DNA of 64,000 bases from Archivesica marissinica (lineage: Eukaryota; Mollusca; Bivalvia; Venerida; Vesicomyidae), in NCBI GenBank assembly GCA_014843695.1, contig CM026397.1:40962428-41026427 (forward strand), written 5' to 3'. Made by a program: the position numbers and the translations under genes. The notes beneath the pieces are model-generated. The model did not search any database and was not told the DNA's origin. It saw only the letters and a list, made by a program, of their open reading frames with translations. Each line of letters begins with the position of its first letter. Within the stretch, counting starts at the first letter, position 1. Shown piece by piece: positions 50,701 through 57,118 of the stretch.

Positions 50701-51829
50701 ATTCCGCCAATCTCTGTTCATGATATATCATTCCGTCAATCCCTGTACATGATATGTCATTCCGCCAATCCATGCACATGATATGTCATTCCGCCAATGT
50801 CTGTACACGATATGTCATTCCGCCAATCTCTGTTCATGATATATCATTCCGTCAATCCCTGTACATGATATGTCATTCCGCCAATCCATGCACATGATAT
50901 GTCATTCCGCCAATGTCTGTACACGATATGTCATTCCGTCAATGCATGTACATGATATATCATTCCTTATATCAGTTGTTGTAAATAATCATGTATTGAC
51001 AGAAAATAAATATGTTTAAACTAATCCCTGTACATGATATGTCATTCCGTCAATCCCTGTACATGATATGACATTCCGCCAATCTCTGTTCATGATATGA
51101 CATTCCGCCAATCTCTGATCATGATATGTCATTCCGCCAATCTCTGTTCATGATATGACAGTCCGCCAATCTCTGTTCATGATCTATCATTCTGTTAATC
51201 CCTGAACATGATCTATAATACTGTCAATTCCTGTACATGATATATAATACTGTCAATTCCTGTACATGATATATAATACTGTCAATTCCTGTACATGATA
51301 TATAATACTGTCAATTCCTGTACATGATATATAATACTGTCAATTCCTGTACATGATATATAATACTGTCAATTCCTGTACATGATATATAATACTGTCA
51401 ATTCCTGTACATGATATATAATACTGTCAATTCCTGTACATGATATGTCATTTATACGTTTATCTCTGAGGCATTCGAATTAAATGACTATTACTAATAT
51501 ACTATTAGAGGCATTGCAATAAAATGTCCTCCGCCTGTGGCAGTTACATATCACATGAAATAAACTAACCTGAATTGATTAGATGCCGTGAGATATTTAA
51601 TGTAATTATGAATTTAAATCTAAACAACAACGAAAATCACAATATTATGTCTTACTTTAGAACGGACTACAAATAGCGCTTGGATCTAACAAGGAGTATG
51701 CTGAGGATATGTTTCCGACTGGCGTCCGGCTTGTCATTCCAAACGTGATGGAGAACGCAGAATACACATGCAAGGTCACTAACGAGGCTGGATCTGCTAA
51801 CGTTTCAGCATATGTCTTTGTCATAGCAG
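20041..51829 (+). CDS. Multi-exon secreted or membrane ectodomain gene: CUB-EGF3-SEA-Ig2 (3' end missing)
   Basis: Nine exons join in frame: 20041-20705, 23304-23413, 26163-26279, 35556-35641, 41019-41083, 46237-46391, 48088-48327, 49885-50072 and 51661-51829. Together they make 1795 nt, 598 complete codons. Every junction is GT-AG and every phase fits. The product has a signal peptide (1 to about 23), one CUB (33 to about 157), three EGF modules (about 167-297), one SEA (298 to about 400) and two Ig domains (about 401-598). Such proteins act outside the cell, in adhesion or ligand sensing. SEA-Ig-Ig is the ectodomain order of ADGRF-type adhesion GPCRs, and CUB or EGF modules occur N-terminally in other adhesion GPCRs, so a GAIN-7TM part may follow. 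That is inference; a matrix or single-pass receptor is also possible. The last exon ends in phase 1 with no stop, and the next exon is in the gap or outside. The introns hold most of the window's satellites. Confidence 0.85.
20706..21340 (+). other. Intron 1, first part
   Basis: No feature recognised apart from the splice donor. Confidence 0.6.
21341..21639 (+). mobile_element. SINE-C with perfect target duplication
   Basis: Full-length SINE-C in intron 1, in the same direction as the gene. It is flanked by the perfect 10-bp duplication GCATGTCGTC at 21331-21340 and 21640-21649. The body is shared with the copies at 17185 and 62339, and the tail ends in an AC-rich run. Confidence 0.93.
21873..22105 (+). 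mobile_element. MITE-2 copy 2
   Basis: The ends are TATACTGACACC and the inverse GGTATCAGTATA, about 233 bp apart. The interior aligns with copy 1 throughout. The outer bases are TA-rich, compatible with a TA target duplication as made by Tc1/mariner-type transposases. Confidence 0.85.
22106..22440. other. Intron 1 spacer
   Basis: Nothing recognised beyond weak AT-rich sequence. Confidence 0.5.
22440..22910 (+). repeat. Dispersed foldback-like repeat (family R4), copy 1
   Basis: It shares long stretches with 23560-24010 and with the interrupted copy at 62990-63840, including ATGCAACTGACATGCGCACT and CGGGGTATGAACTAC. Near its end an inverted pair GGGCGTG...CACGCCC surrounds a GATGCATTCG motif. 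It is non-coding. Confidence 0.75.
22911..23303 (+). other. End of intron 1
   Basis: No feature other than the acceptor TTTAACTTGTAG ending at 23303. A competing AG at 23330-23331 would break the frame and lose the EGF spacing. Confidence 0.6.
23304..23413 (+). CDS. Exon 2: end of EGF-2 and linker
   Basis: It reads KYFFGSLINQCECPDAFEGA after joining the split Lys codon, and supplies the last three cysteines of EGF-2. A short linker with VLNPPV follows. The donor is GAAG|GTTCGT and the exon ends in phase 1. Confidence 0.85.
23560..24010 (+). repeat. Dispersed foldback-like repeat (family R4), copy 2
   Basis: It aligns with the copy at 22440. Its 3' part is strongly self-complementary: TGAGGTATGAACTACATTG near 23895 is mirrored by GTAGTTCATACCCCG near 23970, with CGGGTTAAT and ATTAACCCG outside. 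Confidence 0.78.
24011..24293. other. Intron 2 spacer
   Basis: Nothing recognised. Confidence 0.5.
24303..24553 (-). mobile_element. SINE-A, full length, with target duplication
   Basis: On the minus strand it has a tRNA-like head with A and B boxes, the CGCCAGATCGGACAGG-type body and the TTGCGAAG...TATT tail seen in other SINE-A copies. It is flanked by CAGACATTT at 24294-24302 and 24554-24562. Confidence 0.9.
24689..25597. repeat. 48-bp minisatellite, about 19 copies
   Basis: The key is GATTCGTTGCTATACTGCTC. The first ten copies are identical. Later copies mix ACTTATCT, ATAATTATCT and TTCTTATCT ends in an alternating pattern. It lies in intron 2. Confidence 0.97.
25641..26147 (-). mobile_element. 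MITE-2 copy 3, interrupted by a SINE-C
   Basis: The two halves (25641-25813 and 26085-26147) match MITE-2 in inverse orientation, ending in ATATACTGACA and GGTGTCAGTATAT. A 5'-truncated SINE-C splits it. The element ends only about 15 bases before the exon 3 acceptor. Confidence 0.85.
25814..26071 (-). mobile_element. SINE-C, head-truncated, with 13-bp target duplication
   Basis: On the minus strand the copy starts inside the anticodon arm (GGACTGGTAATCCAGGGATC) and runs to the SINE-C tail. The perfect duplication GTCTATATGTGTT lies at 25801-25813 and 26072-26084. Truncation at the head with an intact tail fits LINE-driven retroposition. Confidence 0.92.
26163..26279 (+). CDS. Exon 3: EGF-3
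   Basis: A whole EGF module in one phase 1-1 exon: CEALKCSHHCDIDITGQTHC, then DCPDGYSMTEDNGTC with six cysteines. Its symmetric phases are those expected of a shuffled module. The acceptor is TTTTACCAG and the donor CG|GTAAGA. Confidence 0.9.
26346..26698. repeat. 59-bp minisatellite, 6 copies
   Basis: The key is TTCCGAGGTCCAAACATAGA. Two variants (GCATTCC and GCTTTCT) alternate, suggesting a partly dimeric unit. Confidence 0.95.
26699..27044. repeat. 48-bp minisatellite, 7 copies
   Basis: The key is CTCTGTAATATACGTATAGC. It directly abuts the preceding unrelated 59-bp array. Confidence 0.95.
27045..27507. other. Intron 3 spacer with SINE-B tail fragment
   Basis: 27312-27390 matches the 3' end of SINE-B on the minus strand (TACAAATTTATTTTAGCTCG). 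The rest is unassigned. Confidence 0.65.
27517..28295 (+). mobile_element. MITE-1, full-length copy with 9-bp target duplication
   Basis: A 779-bp non-coding element begins TAGCCTGG and ends CCAGGCTA, and is flanked by CATATATGT at 27508-27516 and 28296-28304. The interior has a 113-bp tandem duplication (27687-27799 and 27800-27912). The 3' half is shared with 12237-12634. The end sequence and 9-bp duplication recur at 29691 and 47888. A 9-bp duplication is compatible with Mutator-like or Merlin-like transposition; the family is not one I recognise. Confidence 0.9.
28438..28723. mobile_element. MITE-3, 286-bp foldback element
   Basis: The termini GTGCCCGAGGTTATA and TATAACCTCGGGCAC are inverted copies. 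The whole interior is near-palindromic (CTCAAACTCAG arms) around a centre at GGCCTGG near 28570. It is non-coding. No clear target duplication was found. Confidence 0.8.
28724..29128. other. Intron 3 spacer
   Basis: Nothing recognised. Confidence 0.5.
29135..29253. repeat. Perfect 34-bp inverted repeat with 51-bp loop
   Basis: Arms 29135-29168 and 29220-29253 are exact inverted copies (TTTGCCCTATGGTCATATAT and on). Homology continues several bases outward with one indel. It could be a tiny DNA element or form an RNA hairpin in the intron; no function is evident. Confidence 0.9.
29436..29579. repeat. 72-bp tandem duplication
   Basis: Two copies share ATGCCAGGCTGGTAGGCAAT and the following sequence. 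Confidence 0.9.
29691..29841 (+). mobile_element. MITE-1, internally deleted copy with 9-bp target duplication
   Basis: This 151-bp copy has both MITE-1 ends (TAGCCTGG and CCAGGCTA) but lacks the middle. It is flanked by TCTCTCACC at 29682-29690 and 29842-29850. Confidence 0.92.
29851..30236. other. Intron 3 spacer
   Basis: Nothing recognised except a short TTAG run near 30200. Confidence 0.5.
30237..30657. repeat. 40-bp minisatellite, about 10 copies
   Basis: The key is TGTACCTGAGTGTTGTTCAA. Units differ at GTATGTTTG versus GTATGATTG and at CGAGG versus CTAGG. Confidence 0.95.
30658..31158. repeat. 45-bp minisatellite, 11 copies, dimeric
   Basis: The key is CATGTTTGTCTAGTGGGGAC. GTGGGGACAAA and GTGGAGACAAA units alternate strictly after the first one or two copies, so the real repeat is 90 bp. 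It abuts the 40-bp array with no spacer. Confidence 0.95.
31233..32255. repeat. 38-bp minisatellite, about 27 copies
   Basis: The key is AATTGGAGAGAGCAAACCTC. The left part is homogeneous and the units decay toward the right end (about 31980 on). Confidence 0.95.
32484..33375. repeat. 31-bp minisatellite, about 28 copies
   Basis: The key is CATGTGTTTACTTTAATTAA. Both edges are diverged, and one unit near 32800 is shortened. Confidence 0.95.
33376..33764. other. Intron 3 spacer
   Basis: Nothing recognised. Confidence 0.5.
33776..34015 (+). mobile_element. SINE-B, full length, with 11-bp target duplication
   Basis: It has a tRNA-like head with an A box (GATAGCACAGTGGATGCG) and a B-box-like GGAGTTCAAACCCC. 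The body contains GTGCCCTTAGGCAAGGCATT and the tail is AGCTAAACATAAATTTGTAT. It is flanked by AATGTAGTTTT at 33765-33775 and 34016-34026. Confidence 0.93.
34184..34690. repeat. 39-bp minisatellite, 13 copies
   Basis: The key is CACGTTGAACGTGTACGTGA. Nearly identical units each hold the near-palindrome ACACGTTGAACGTGT and a TCCGGA site. Long open frames on both strands are by-products of the unit length. Confidence 0.96.
34691..34952. other. Intron 3 spacer with short repeated motif
   Basis: The motif TGGCTGCTTA occurs three times between 34852 and 34935, with partial AGCAGCCA complement near 34825. It looks like the end of a dispersed repeat not otherwise present here. Confidence 0.5.
34953..35350. 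repeat. 31-bp minisatellite, about 13 copies
   Basis: The key is CATACACACTACACCACTAT. Units switch from TATATAATCT to TATGTAATCT along the array. Confidence 0.95.
35556..35641 (+). CDS. Exon 4: start of SEA domain
   Basis: It reads DRYRFDVTMELQRLIKIPTA then NEMKDIQTK, phase 1 to 0. The acceptor is TGCATGTTTCAG and the donor AAG|GTGGGT. The amphipathic pattern fits the first strand and helix of a SEA fold. Confidence 0.78.
35712..35860. repeat. TAA microsatellite and retroelement-like 3' end
   Basis: A TAA run at about 35718-35740 is followed by GACTTTATTTAACGAGAGCA and CCATGAGGCC. A similar TTTATT...CCATGAGG arrangement lies at 63297, suggesting the antisense 3' end of a non-LTR element. 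Confidence 0.5.
35861..36735. repeat. Minisatellite of about 54-58 bp, 16-17 copies
   Basis: The key is ATGCATGTAGGTAACGTACG. The first half is irregular and the second half (from 36360) is homogeneous. A few diverged units continue after the inserted SINE-D, to about 37080. Confidence 0.93.
36747..37012 (-). mobile_element. SINE-D inserted in the minisatellite
   Basis: On the minus strand it has a tRNA-like head of the long-variable-arm type (GGTCGTGTGGTTAAGGTC, B box GGTTCGAGCCCC) and a GC-rich tail with CCGCCGGCGATATAGCCC. Flanks ATTACACATGT (36736-36746) and ATTACATATGT (37013-37023) form an 11-bp target duplication with one mismatch. Array units resume after it, so it landed within the array. 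Confidence 0.88.
37336..39033. repeat. 41-bp minisatellite, about 40 copies
   Basis: The key is ATCTACATAAACTACTAGTA. Variants ATCCCTGTATGATCTC, ATTCCTATATGGTCTC and others are arranged in blocks. The last five units carry an added GGTTATTGCTAC segment of about 14 bp. Confidence 0.96.
39025..39621 (+). pseudogene. 3' end of a non-LTR retrotransposon ORF, frameshifted
   Basis: Three blocks in shifting frames read as one LINE C-terminus: WAHQIKMILDNIGISDIW..., then a block from 39300 with RIALTKLRVSAHDLAIETGR, and CLYCNMNVVESEYHFILVCP, then KFVSLINANSDRVIN up to TAA 39619-39621. The C-x2-C...H-x4-C knuckle and the SAHDLAIETGRY motif are typical of the C-terminal region of LINE reverse-transcriptase proteins. 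The copy is 5'-truncated and dead. The 5' joint lies in the edge of the 41-bp array. Confidence 0.82.
39662..39765 (-). mobile_element. SINE-D tail fragment with 10-bp target duplication
   Basis: These 104 bp match the 3' end of SINE-D. They are flanked by AGCATTATTT at 39652-39661 and 39766-39775, so this is a complete but severely 5'-truncated insertion, not a remnant. It sits just after the LINE fragment. Confidence 0.9.
39909..40186. repeat. TATGT pentanucleotide microsatellite
   Basis: About 55 copies of TATGT with scattered TATGC and CATGC variants. Three overlapping open frames reading MLCYV come from this array and are not genes. Confidence 0.97.
40187..40586. other. Intron 4 spacer
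   Basis: Nothing recognised. Confidence 0.5.
40587..40906. repeat. 66-bp minisatellite, about 5 copies
   Basis: The key is ACTGTATGTTACTGTTGTA. It lies about 110 bp before the exon 5 acceptor. Confidence 0.95.
41019..41083 (+). CDS. Exon 5: middle of SEA domain
   Basis: It reads IQDTLRENGITSVVNFEIHG then LR, phase 0 to 2. The acceptor is AATGTTACAG and the donor TTGAG|GTAAAT. The alternating hydrophobic strand suits a SEA beta strand. Confidence 0.75.
41185..41440 (+). mobile_element. SINE-C, diverged
   Basis: Head (CTGTAGTCGAATGGTTAATA), body and tail match SINE-C with many substitutions and small deletions. It looks older than the copies at 17185 and 21341; no target duplication was found. 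Confidence 0.8.
41441..42248. other. Intron 5 spacer with LINE-like 3' end
   Basis: At about 41724-41860 an ATT microsatellite is followed by CCAGATTTGTATAGCACTCT and AAAAGTGCTTAACATT, a pattern that resembles the antisense 3' end of a retroelement. The remaining sequence is unassigned. Confidence 0.45.
42249..42310 (-). mobile_element. SINE-C head fragment
   Basis: Only the tRNA-like part is present on the minus strand (CTGTAGTCCAGTGATAACAC to the B-box region). The body is missing, which normal 5' truncation does not produce. Confidence 0.75.
42499..42850. repeat. 44-bp minisatellite, 8 copies
   Basis: The key is GAGTTTGTGTTTGCAGCATA. Variants CGTGTGGATAATG and AGTGTGCATACTG alternate in the right half. 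Confidence 0.95.
42851..43061. other. Spacer with a degenerate SINE-C tail leading into the 29-bp array
   Basis: 43017-43062 reads CTTGCACTATCCTACAAACA, then a CTACTTCTAAAGGCGTCGCC stretch. This parallels the SINE-C 3' region CATTGCACTATCCTCCAAA followed by TCTTCAGGAGGCGTCGC. The array starts within this homology. Confidence 0.65.
43062..46197. repeat. 29-bp minisatellite, about 108 copies, SINE-C-derived
   Basis: The unit key GGAGGCGTCGCCCATATTAA resembles the SINE-C tail GGAGGCGTCGCTCATATGGG, with AACC...GATAAA following in both. Units vary at GGCGTT/GGCGTC, CCATATT/CCCTATT and AACCAG/AAACAG. Blocks of variants recur about 1036 bp apart (43313 and 44349), a higher-order structure. It ends 39 bases before exon 6. 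Confidence 0.95.
46237..46391 (+). CDS. Exon 6: end of SEA domain
   Basis: It reads RNTSVNTVVDFHFYCLVSEV and continues to GGYTLKDIPPKYEKNPG, phase 2 to 1. The VVDFHF strand sits where autoproteolytic SEA domains carry a Gly-Ser cleavage site. Here that position has Asn-Thr, so cleavage is doubtful. An NTS sequon is present. The acceptor is TTTGTCTACAG and the donor CCAG|GTTTGT. Confidence 0.85.
46541..46705 (-). mobile_element. SINE-A, head missing
   Basis: It matches the tail and body of SINE-A on the minus strand up to CGATCTGGCGACCACCG and then stops. The tRNA-like part is absent. Confidence 0.82.
46706..47878. other. Intron 6 spacer
   Basis: Mostly unassigned. At about 47189-47335 an imperfect inverted arrangement occurs (AGCCTTGTTTATCGG near the left end; TCTGAAGCGTAG with CTACGCATCAGA inside), possibly an old foldback element. 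Confidence 0.4.
47888..48046 (-). mobile_element. MITE-1, internally deleted copy with 9-bp target duplication
   Basis: It is the reverse-oriented counterpart of the 151-bp copy at 29691: the ends are TAGCCTTGG and CCAGGCTA. It is flanked by TGTTCAGCT at 47879-47887 and 48047-48055. It lies 41 bases upstream of exon 7. Confidence 0.9.
48088..48327 (+). CDS. Exon 7: most of Ig-1
   Basis: It starts ELILSEVMNYDPHPTLRG and shows the Ig core: MLTLVCAAKG (B-strand Cys), FSWYKD (core Trp) and MFLSVLNIDSA (E/F region). The second Cys is in exon 8. Phase 1 to 1. The acceptor is TTTATTTGCAG. The donor GTGCGG is weak but gives the only join that continues the Ig fold. Confidence 0.87.
48328..48728. other. 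Intron 7 spacer
   Basis: It contains a short TTCTG run near 48600-48624; otherwise nothing recognised. Confidence 0.5.
48741..48970 (+). mobile_element. SINE-B with target duplication
   Basis: It is like the copy at 33776, with a better-preserved B box GGAGTTCGAACCCC and a short internal deletion in the CCTTAGGCATTTAAATT region. Flanks AGATAATATCTA (48729-48740) and AGATATTATCTA (48971-48982) differ by one base. Confidence 0.9.
49017..49110 (-). mobile_element. SINE-E, tRNA-like head
   Basis: On the minus strand it has GTAGTCGAGTGGTTACGG (A box), an extra arm with CCCCTCACCGG, and a B box GTTCGAATCC. It resembles a tRNA with a long variable arm, as SINE-D does, but the body differs. With a single copy in the window, a tRNA pseudogene is an alternative. 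Confidence 0.6.
49111..49395. other. Intron 7 spacer
   Basis: A local near-inverted pair around GTGTAGATCC and GATCTGCAC (about 49250-49290) is the only structure seen. Confidence 0.45.
49396..49800. repeat. 46-bp minisatellite, about 9 copies
   Basis: The key is CACCAGTCCATGTTAGTTAC. The first two or three copies differ slightly. It ends about 85 bases before exon 8. Confidence 0.95.
49885..50072 (+). CDS. Exon 8: end of Ig-1, start of Ig-2
   Basis: GTFSCQATDFG holds the second Cys of Ig-1. After VAVNNYPRVQLDP comes Ig-2, with KTVTFKCLSPDD (first Cys) and FSYEWYK (core Trp). Phase 1 to 0. The acceptor is TTTATGATTACAG and the donor AAG|GTAATT. Confidence 0.88.
50117..50325 (+). mobile_element. 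SINE-F, tRNA-derived
   Basis: It has a tRNA-like head (A box TGGTCCACTGGTAGAGCG, B box GGGTTCGATACTC) followed by a non-tRNA body (TAGTGTCATTGAGCAAAGCA) and a TACA-rich tail (ATACATACATACAT). It is a single copy here, 44 bases after exon 8. Confidence 0.78.
50326..50597. other. Intron 8 spacer
   Basis: Nothing recognised. Confidence 0.5.
50598..51455. repeat. 29-bp minisatellite in two blocks
   Basis: The key is CATGATATGTCATTCCGCCA. Block 1 (50598-50965) is variable. A non-repeat stretch follows at about 50966-51023. Block 2 (to 51455) ends in eight near-identical units with ATATATAATACTGTCAATTC. Confidence 0.93.
51661..51829 (+). CDS. Exon 9: end of Ig-2
   Basis: It reads NGLQIALGSNKEYAEDMFPT and continues with VRLVIPNVMENAEYTCKVTN, which holds the second Ig-2 Cys in the usual Y-x-C pattern, then EAGSANVSAYVFVIA. 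Phase 0 to 1. The acceptor is TCTTACTTTAG and the donor GCAG|GTTGTT. No stop is reached. Confidence 0.88.
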
Positions 51830-51865
51830 GTTGTTACAGTTCACTAATATATCATACACTACTAT

Positions 51866-51942
51866 TTCTTGAATCATATAAGTGTGTGTATCGAGGTTAT
51901 ATACCTACTTACTGCCATCATATAAGTGTGTGTATCGAGGTT
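51866..51942. repeat. 44-bp repeat, edge of an array cut by the gap
   Basis: CATATAAGTGTGTGTATCGA occurs twice, 44 bp apart, and then the N run begins. The gap may therefore hide a different array from the one on its right. Confidence 0.75.
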
Positions 51943-52942
51943 NNNNNNNNNNNNNNNNNNNNNNNNNNNNNNNNNNNNNNNNNNNNNNNNNNNNNNNNNN
52001 NNNNNNNNNNNNNNNNNNNNNNNNNNNNNNNNNNNNNNNNNNNNNNNNNNNNNNNNNNNNNNNNNNNNNNNNNNNNNNNNNNNNNNNNNNNNNNNNNNNN
52101 NNNNNNNNNNNNNNNNNNNNNNNNNNNNNNNNNNNNNNNNNNNNNNNNNNNNNNNNNNNNNNNNNNNNNNNNNNNNNNNNNNNNNNNNNNNNNNNNNNNN
52201 NNNNNNNNNNNNNNNNNNNNNNNNNNNNNNNNNNNNNNNNNNNNNNNNNNNNNNNNNNNNNNNNNNNNNNNNNNNNNNNNNNNNNNNNNNNNNNNNNNNN
52301 NNNNNNNNNNNNNNNNNNNNNNNNNNNNNNNNNNNNNNNNNNNNNNNNNNNNNNNNNNNNNNNNNNNNNNNNNNNNNNNNNNNNNNNNNNNNNNNNNNNN
52401 NNNNNNNNNNNNNNNNNNNNNNNNNNNNNNNNNNNNNNNNNNNNNNNNNNNNNNNNNNNNNNNNNNNNNNNNNNNNNNNNNNNNNNNNNNNNNNNNNNNN
52501 NNNNNNNNNNNNNNNNNNNNNNNNNNNNNNNNNNNNNNNNNNNNNNNNNNNNNNNNNNNNNNNNNNNNNNNNNNNNNNNNNNNNNNNNNNNNNNNNNNNN
52601 NNNNNNNNNNNNNNNNNNNNNNNNNNNNNNNNNNNNNNNNNNNNNNNNNNNNNNNNNNNNNNNNNNNNNNNNNNNNNNNNNNNNNNNNNNNNNNNNNNNN
52701 NNNNNNNNNNNNNNNNNNNNNNNNNNNNNNNNNNNNNNNNNNNNNNNNNNNNNNNNNNNNNNNNNNNNNNNNNNNNNNNNNNNNNNNNNNNNNNNNNNNN
52801 NNNNNNNNNNNNNNNNNNNNNNNNNNNNNNNNNNNNNNNNNNNNNNNNNNNNNNNNNNNNNNNNNNNNNNNNNNNNNNNNNNNNNNNNNNNNNNNNNNNN
52901 NNNNNNNNNNNNNNNNNNNNNNNNNNNNNNNNNNNNNNNNNN
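51943..52942. other. Assembly gap (1000 N)
   Basis: Exactly 1000 N between two unrelated arrays. The next exon of the CUB/EGF/SEA/Ig gene could be hidden here. Confidence 0.98.
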
Positions 52943-55900
52943 CTAGCTATACCCCTATAATACCACATCAATAAATACACTAGCTATACCCCTATAATAC
53001 CACATCAATAAATACACTATCTATACCCCTATAATACCACATCAATAAATACACTATCTATACCCCTATAATACCACATCAATAAATACACTATCTATAC
53101 CCCTATAATACCACATCAATAAATACACTATCTATACCCCTATAATACCACATCAATAAATACACTATCTATACTACTATAATACCACATCAATAAATAC
53201 ACTATCTATACTCCTATAATACCACATCAATAAATACACTATCTATATTACTATAATACCACATCAATAAATACACTATCTATACCCCTATAATACCACA
53301 TCAATAAATACACTATCTATACTACTATAATACCACATCAATAAATACACTATCTATACTACTATAATACCACATCAATAAATACACTATCTATACTACT
53401 ATAATACCACATCAATAAATACACTATCTATACTACTATAATACCACATCAATAAATACACTATCTATACTCCTATAATACCACATCAATAAATACACTA
53501 TCTATACCCCTATAATACCACATCAATAAATACACTATCTATACCCCTATAATACCACATCAATAAATACACTATCTATACCCCTATAATACCACATCAA
53601 TAAATACACTATCTATACCCCTATAATACCACATCAATAAATACACTATCTATACCCCTATAATACCACATCAATAAATACACTATCTATACCCCTATAA
53701 TACCACATCAATAAATACACTATCTATACCCCTATAATACCACATCAATAAATACACTATCTATACCCCTATAATACCACATCAATAAATACACTATCTA
53801 TACCCCTATAATACCACATCAATAAATACACTATCTATACCCCTATAATACCACATCAATAAATACACTATCTATACCCCTATAATACCACATCAATAAA
53901 TACACTATCTATACCCCTATAATACCACATCAATAAATACACTATCTATACCCTATAATACCACATCAATAAATACACTATCTATACCCCTATAATACCA
54001 CATCAATAAATACACTATCTATACCCCTATAATACCACATCAATAAATACACTATCTATACCCCTATAATACCACATCAATAAATACACTATCTATACCC
54101 CTATAATACCACATCAATAAACACTATCTATACCCCTATAATACCACATCAATAAATACACTATCTATACTACTATAATACCACATCAATAAATACACTA
54201 TCTATACCCTATAATACCACATCAATAAATACACTATCTATACCCCTATAATACCACATCAATAAATACACTATCTATACCCCTATAATACCACATCAAT
54301 AAATACACTATCTATACCCCTATAATACCACATCAATAAATACACTATCTATACCCTATAATACCACATCAATAATACACTATCTATACTACTATAATAC
54401 CCATCAATAAATACACTATCTATACCCCTATAATACCACATCAATAAACACTATCTATACCCCTATAATACCACATCAATAATACACTATCTATACCCCT
54501 ATAATACCACATCAATAAATACACTATCTATACTACTATAATACCACATCAATAAATACACTATCTATACCCCTATAATACCACATCAATAAATACACTA
54601 TCTATACCCTATAATACCACATCAATAATACACTATCTATACCCCTATAATACCACATCAATAAATACACTATCTATACTACTATAATACCACATCAATA
54701 AATACACTATCTATACCCCTATAATACCAATCAATAAATACACTATCTATACCCCTTAATACCACATCAATAAATACACATCTATACCCTATAATACCAC
54801 ATCAATAAATACACTATCTATACCCCTATAATACCACTCAATAAATACACTATCTATACACTATAATAACATCAATAAATACACTATCTATACCCCTATA
54901 ATACCACATCAATAAATACACTATCTATACCCCTATAATACCACATCAATAAATACACTATCTATACCCCTATAATACCACATCAATACACTATCTATAC
55001 CCCTATAATACCACATCAAATATATACTATATAATACCCATCAATAAATACACTATCTATAATACCCACAATAAATCACTATTACCCCTATAATACTAAT
55101 AAATACACTATCTATACCCTATAATACCACATCAATAATACACTATCTATACCCCTATAATACCACATCAATAAATACACTATCTATACTACTATAATAC
55201 CACATCAATAAATACACTATCTATACTCCTATAATACCCATCAATAAATACACTATCTATACTACTATAATACCACATCAATAAATACACTGTCTATACT
55301 ACTATAATACCACATCAATAAATACACTATCTATACCCCTATAATACCACATCAATAAATACACTATCTATACCCCTATAATACCACATCAATAAATACA
55401 CTAGCTATACTCCTATAATACCACATCAATAAATACACTATCTATACCCCTATAATAATACCCACATCAATAAATACACTATCTATACCCCTATAATACC
55501 ACATCAATAAATACACTATCTATACCCCTATAATACCACATCAATAAATACACTATCTATACCCCTATAATACCACATCAATAAATACACTATCTATACT
55601 ACTATAATACCACATCAATAAATACACTATCTATACCCCTATAATACCACATCAATAAATACACTATCTATACCCCTATAATACCACATCAATAAATACA
55701 CTATCTATACCCCTATAATACCACATCAATAAATACACTATCTATACTACTATAATACCACATCAATAAATACACTATCTATACCCCTATAATACCACAT
55801 CAATAAATACACTATCTATACCCCTATAATACCACATCAATAAATACACTATCTATACTACTATAATACCACATCAATAAATACACTATCTATACTACTA

Positions 55901-57118
55901 TAATACCACATCAATAAATACACTATCTATACCCCTATAATACCACATCAATAAATACACTATCTATACCCCTATAATACCACATCAATAAATACACTAT
56001 CTATACCCCTATAATACCACATCAATAAATACACTATCTATACTACTATAATACCACATCAATAAATACACTATCTATACTACTATAATACCACATCAAT
56101 AAATACACTATCTATACCCCTATAATACCACATCAATAAATACACTATCTATACCCCTATAATACCACATCAATAAATACACTATCTATACTACTATAAT
56201 ACCACATCAATAAATACACTATCTATACTACTATAATACCACATCAATAAATACACTATCTATACTACTATAATACCACATCAATAAATACACTAGCTAT
56301 ACTCCTATAATACCACATCAATAAATACACTATCTATACCCCTATAATACCACATCAATAAATACACTATCTATACCCCTATAATACCACATCAATAAAT
56401 ACACTATCTATACTACTATAATACCACATCAATAAATACACTATCTATACTACTATAATACCACATCAATAAATACACTATCTATACCCCTATAATACCA
56501 CATCAATAAATACACTATCTATACCCCTATAATACCACATCAATAAATACACTATCTATACCCCTATAATACCACATCAATAAATACACTATCTATACTC
56601 CTATAATACCACATCAATAAATACACTATCTATACCCCTATAATACCACATCAATAAATACACTATCTATACCCCTATAATACCACATCAATAAATACAC
56701 TATCTATACCCCTATAATACCACATCAATAAATACACTATCTATACCCCTATAATACCACATCAATAAATACACTATCTATACCCCTATAATACCACATC
56801 AATAAATACACTATCTATACTACTATAATACCACATCAATAAATACACTATCTATACCCCTATAATACCACATCAATAAATACACTATCTATACTACTAT
56901 AATACCACATCAATAAATACACTATCTATACCCCTATAATACCACATCAATAAATACACTATCTATACCCCTATAATACCACATCAATAAATACACTATC
57001 TATACCCCTATAATACCCACATCAATAAATACACTATCTATACCCCTATAATACCCACATCAATAAATACACTAGCTATACCCCTATAATACCCACATCA
57101 ATAAATACAATATCTATA
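52943..57118. repeat. 37-bp minisatellite, about 113 copies
   Basis: The key is CTATAATACCACATCAATAA. Main variants are TACCCCTATAA, TACTACTATAA and TACTCCTATAA. The stretch 53940-55130 has many one- to three-base deletions that are rare elsewhere in the array. Confidence 0.97.
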
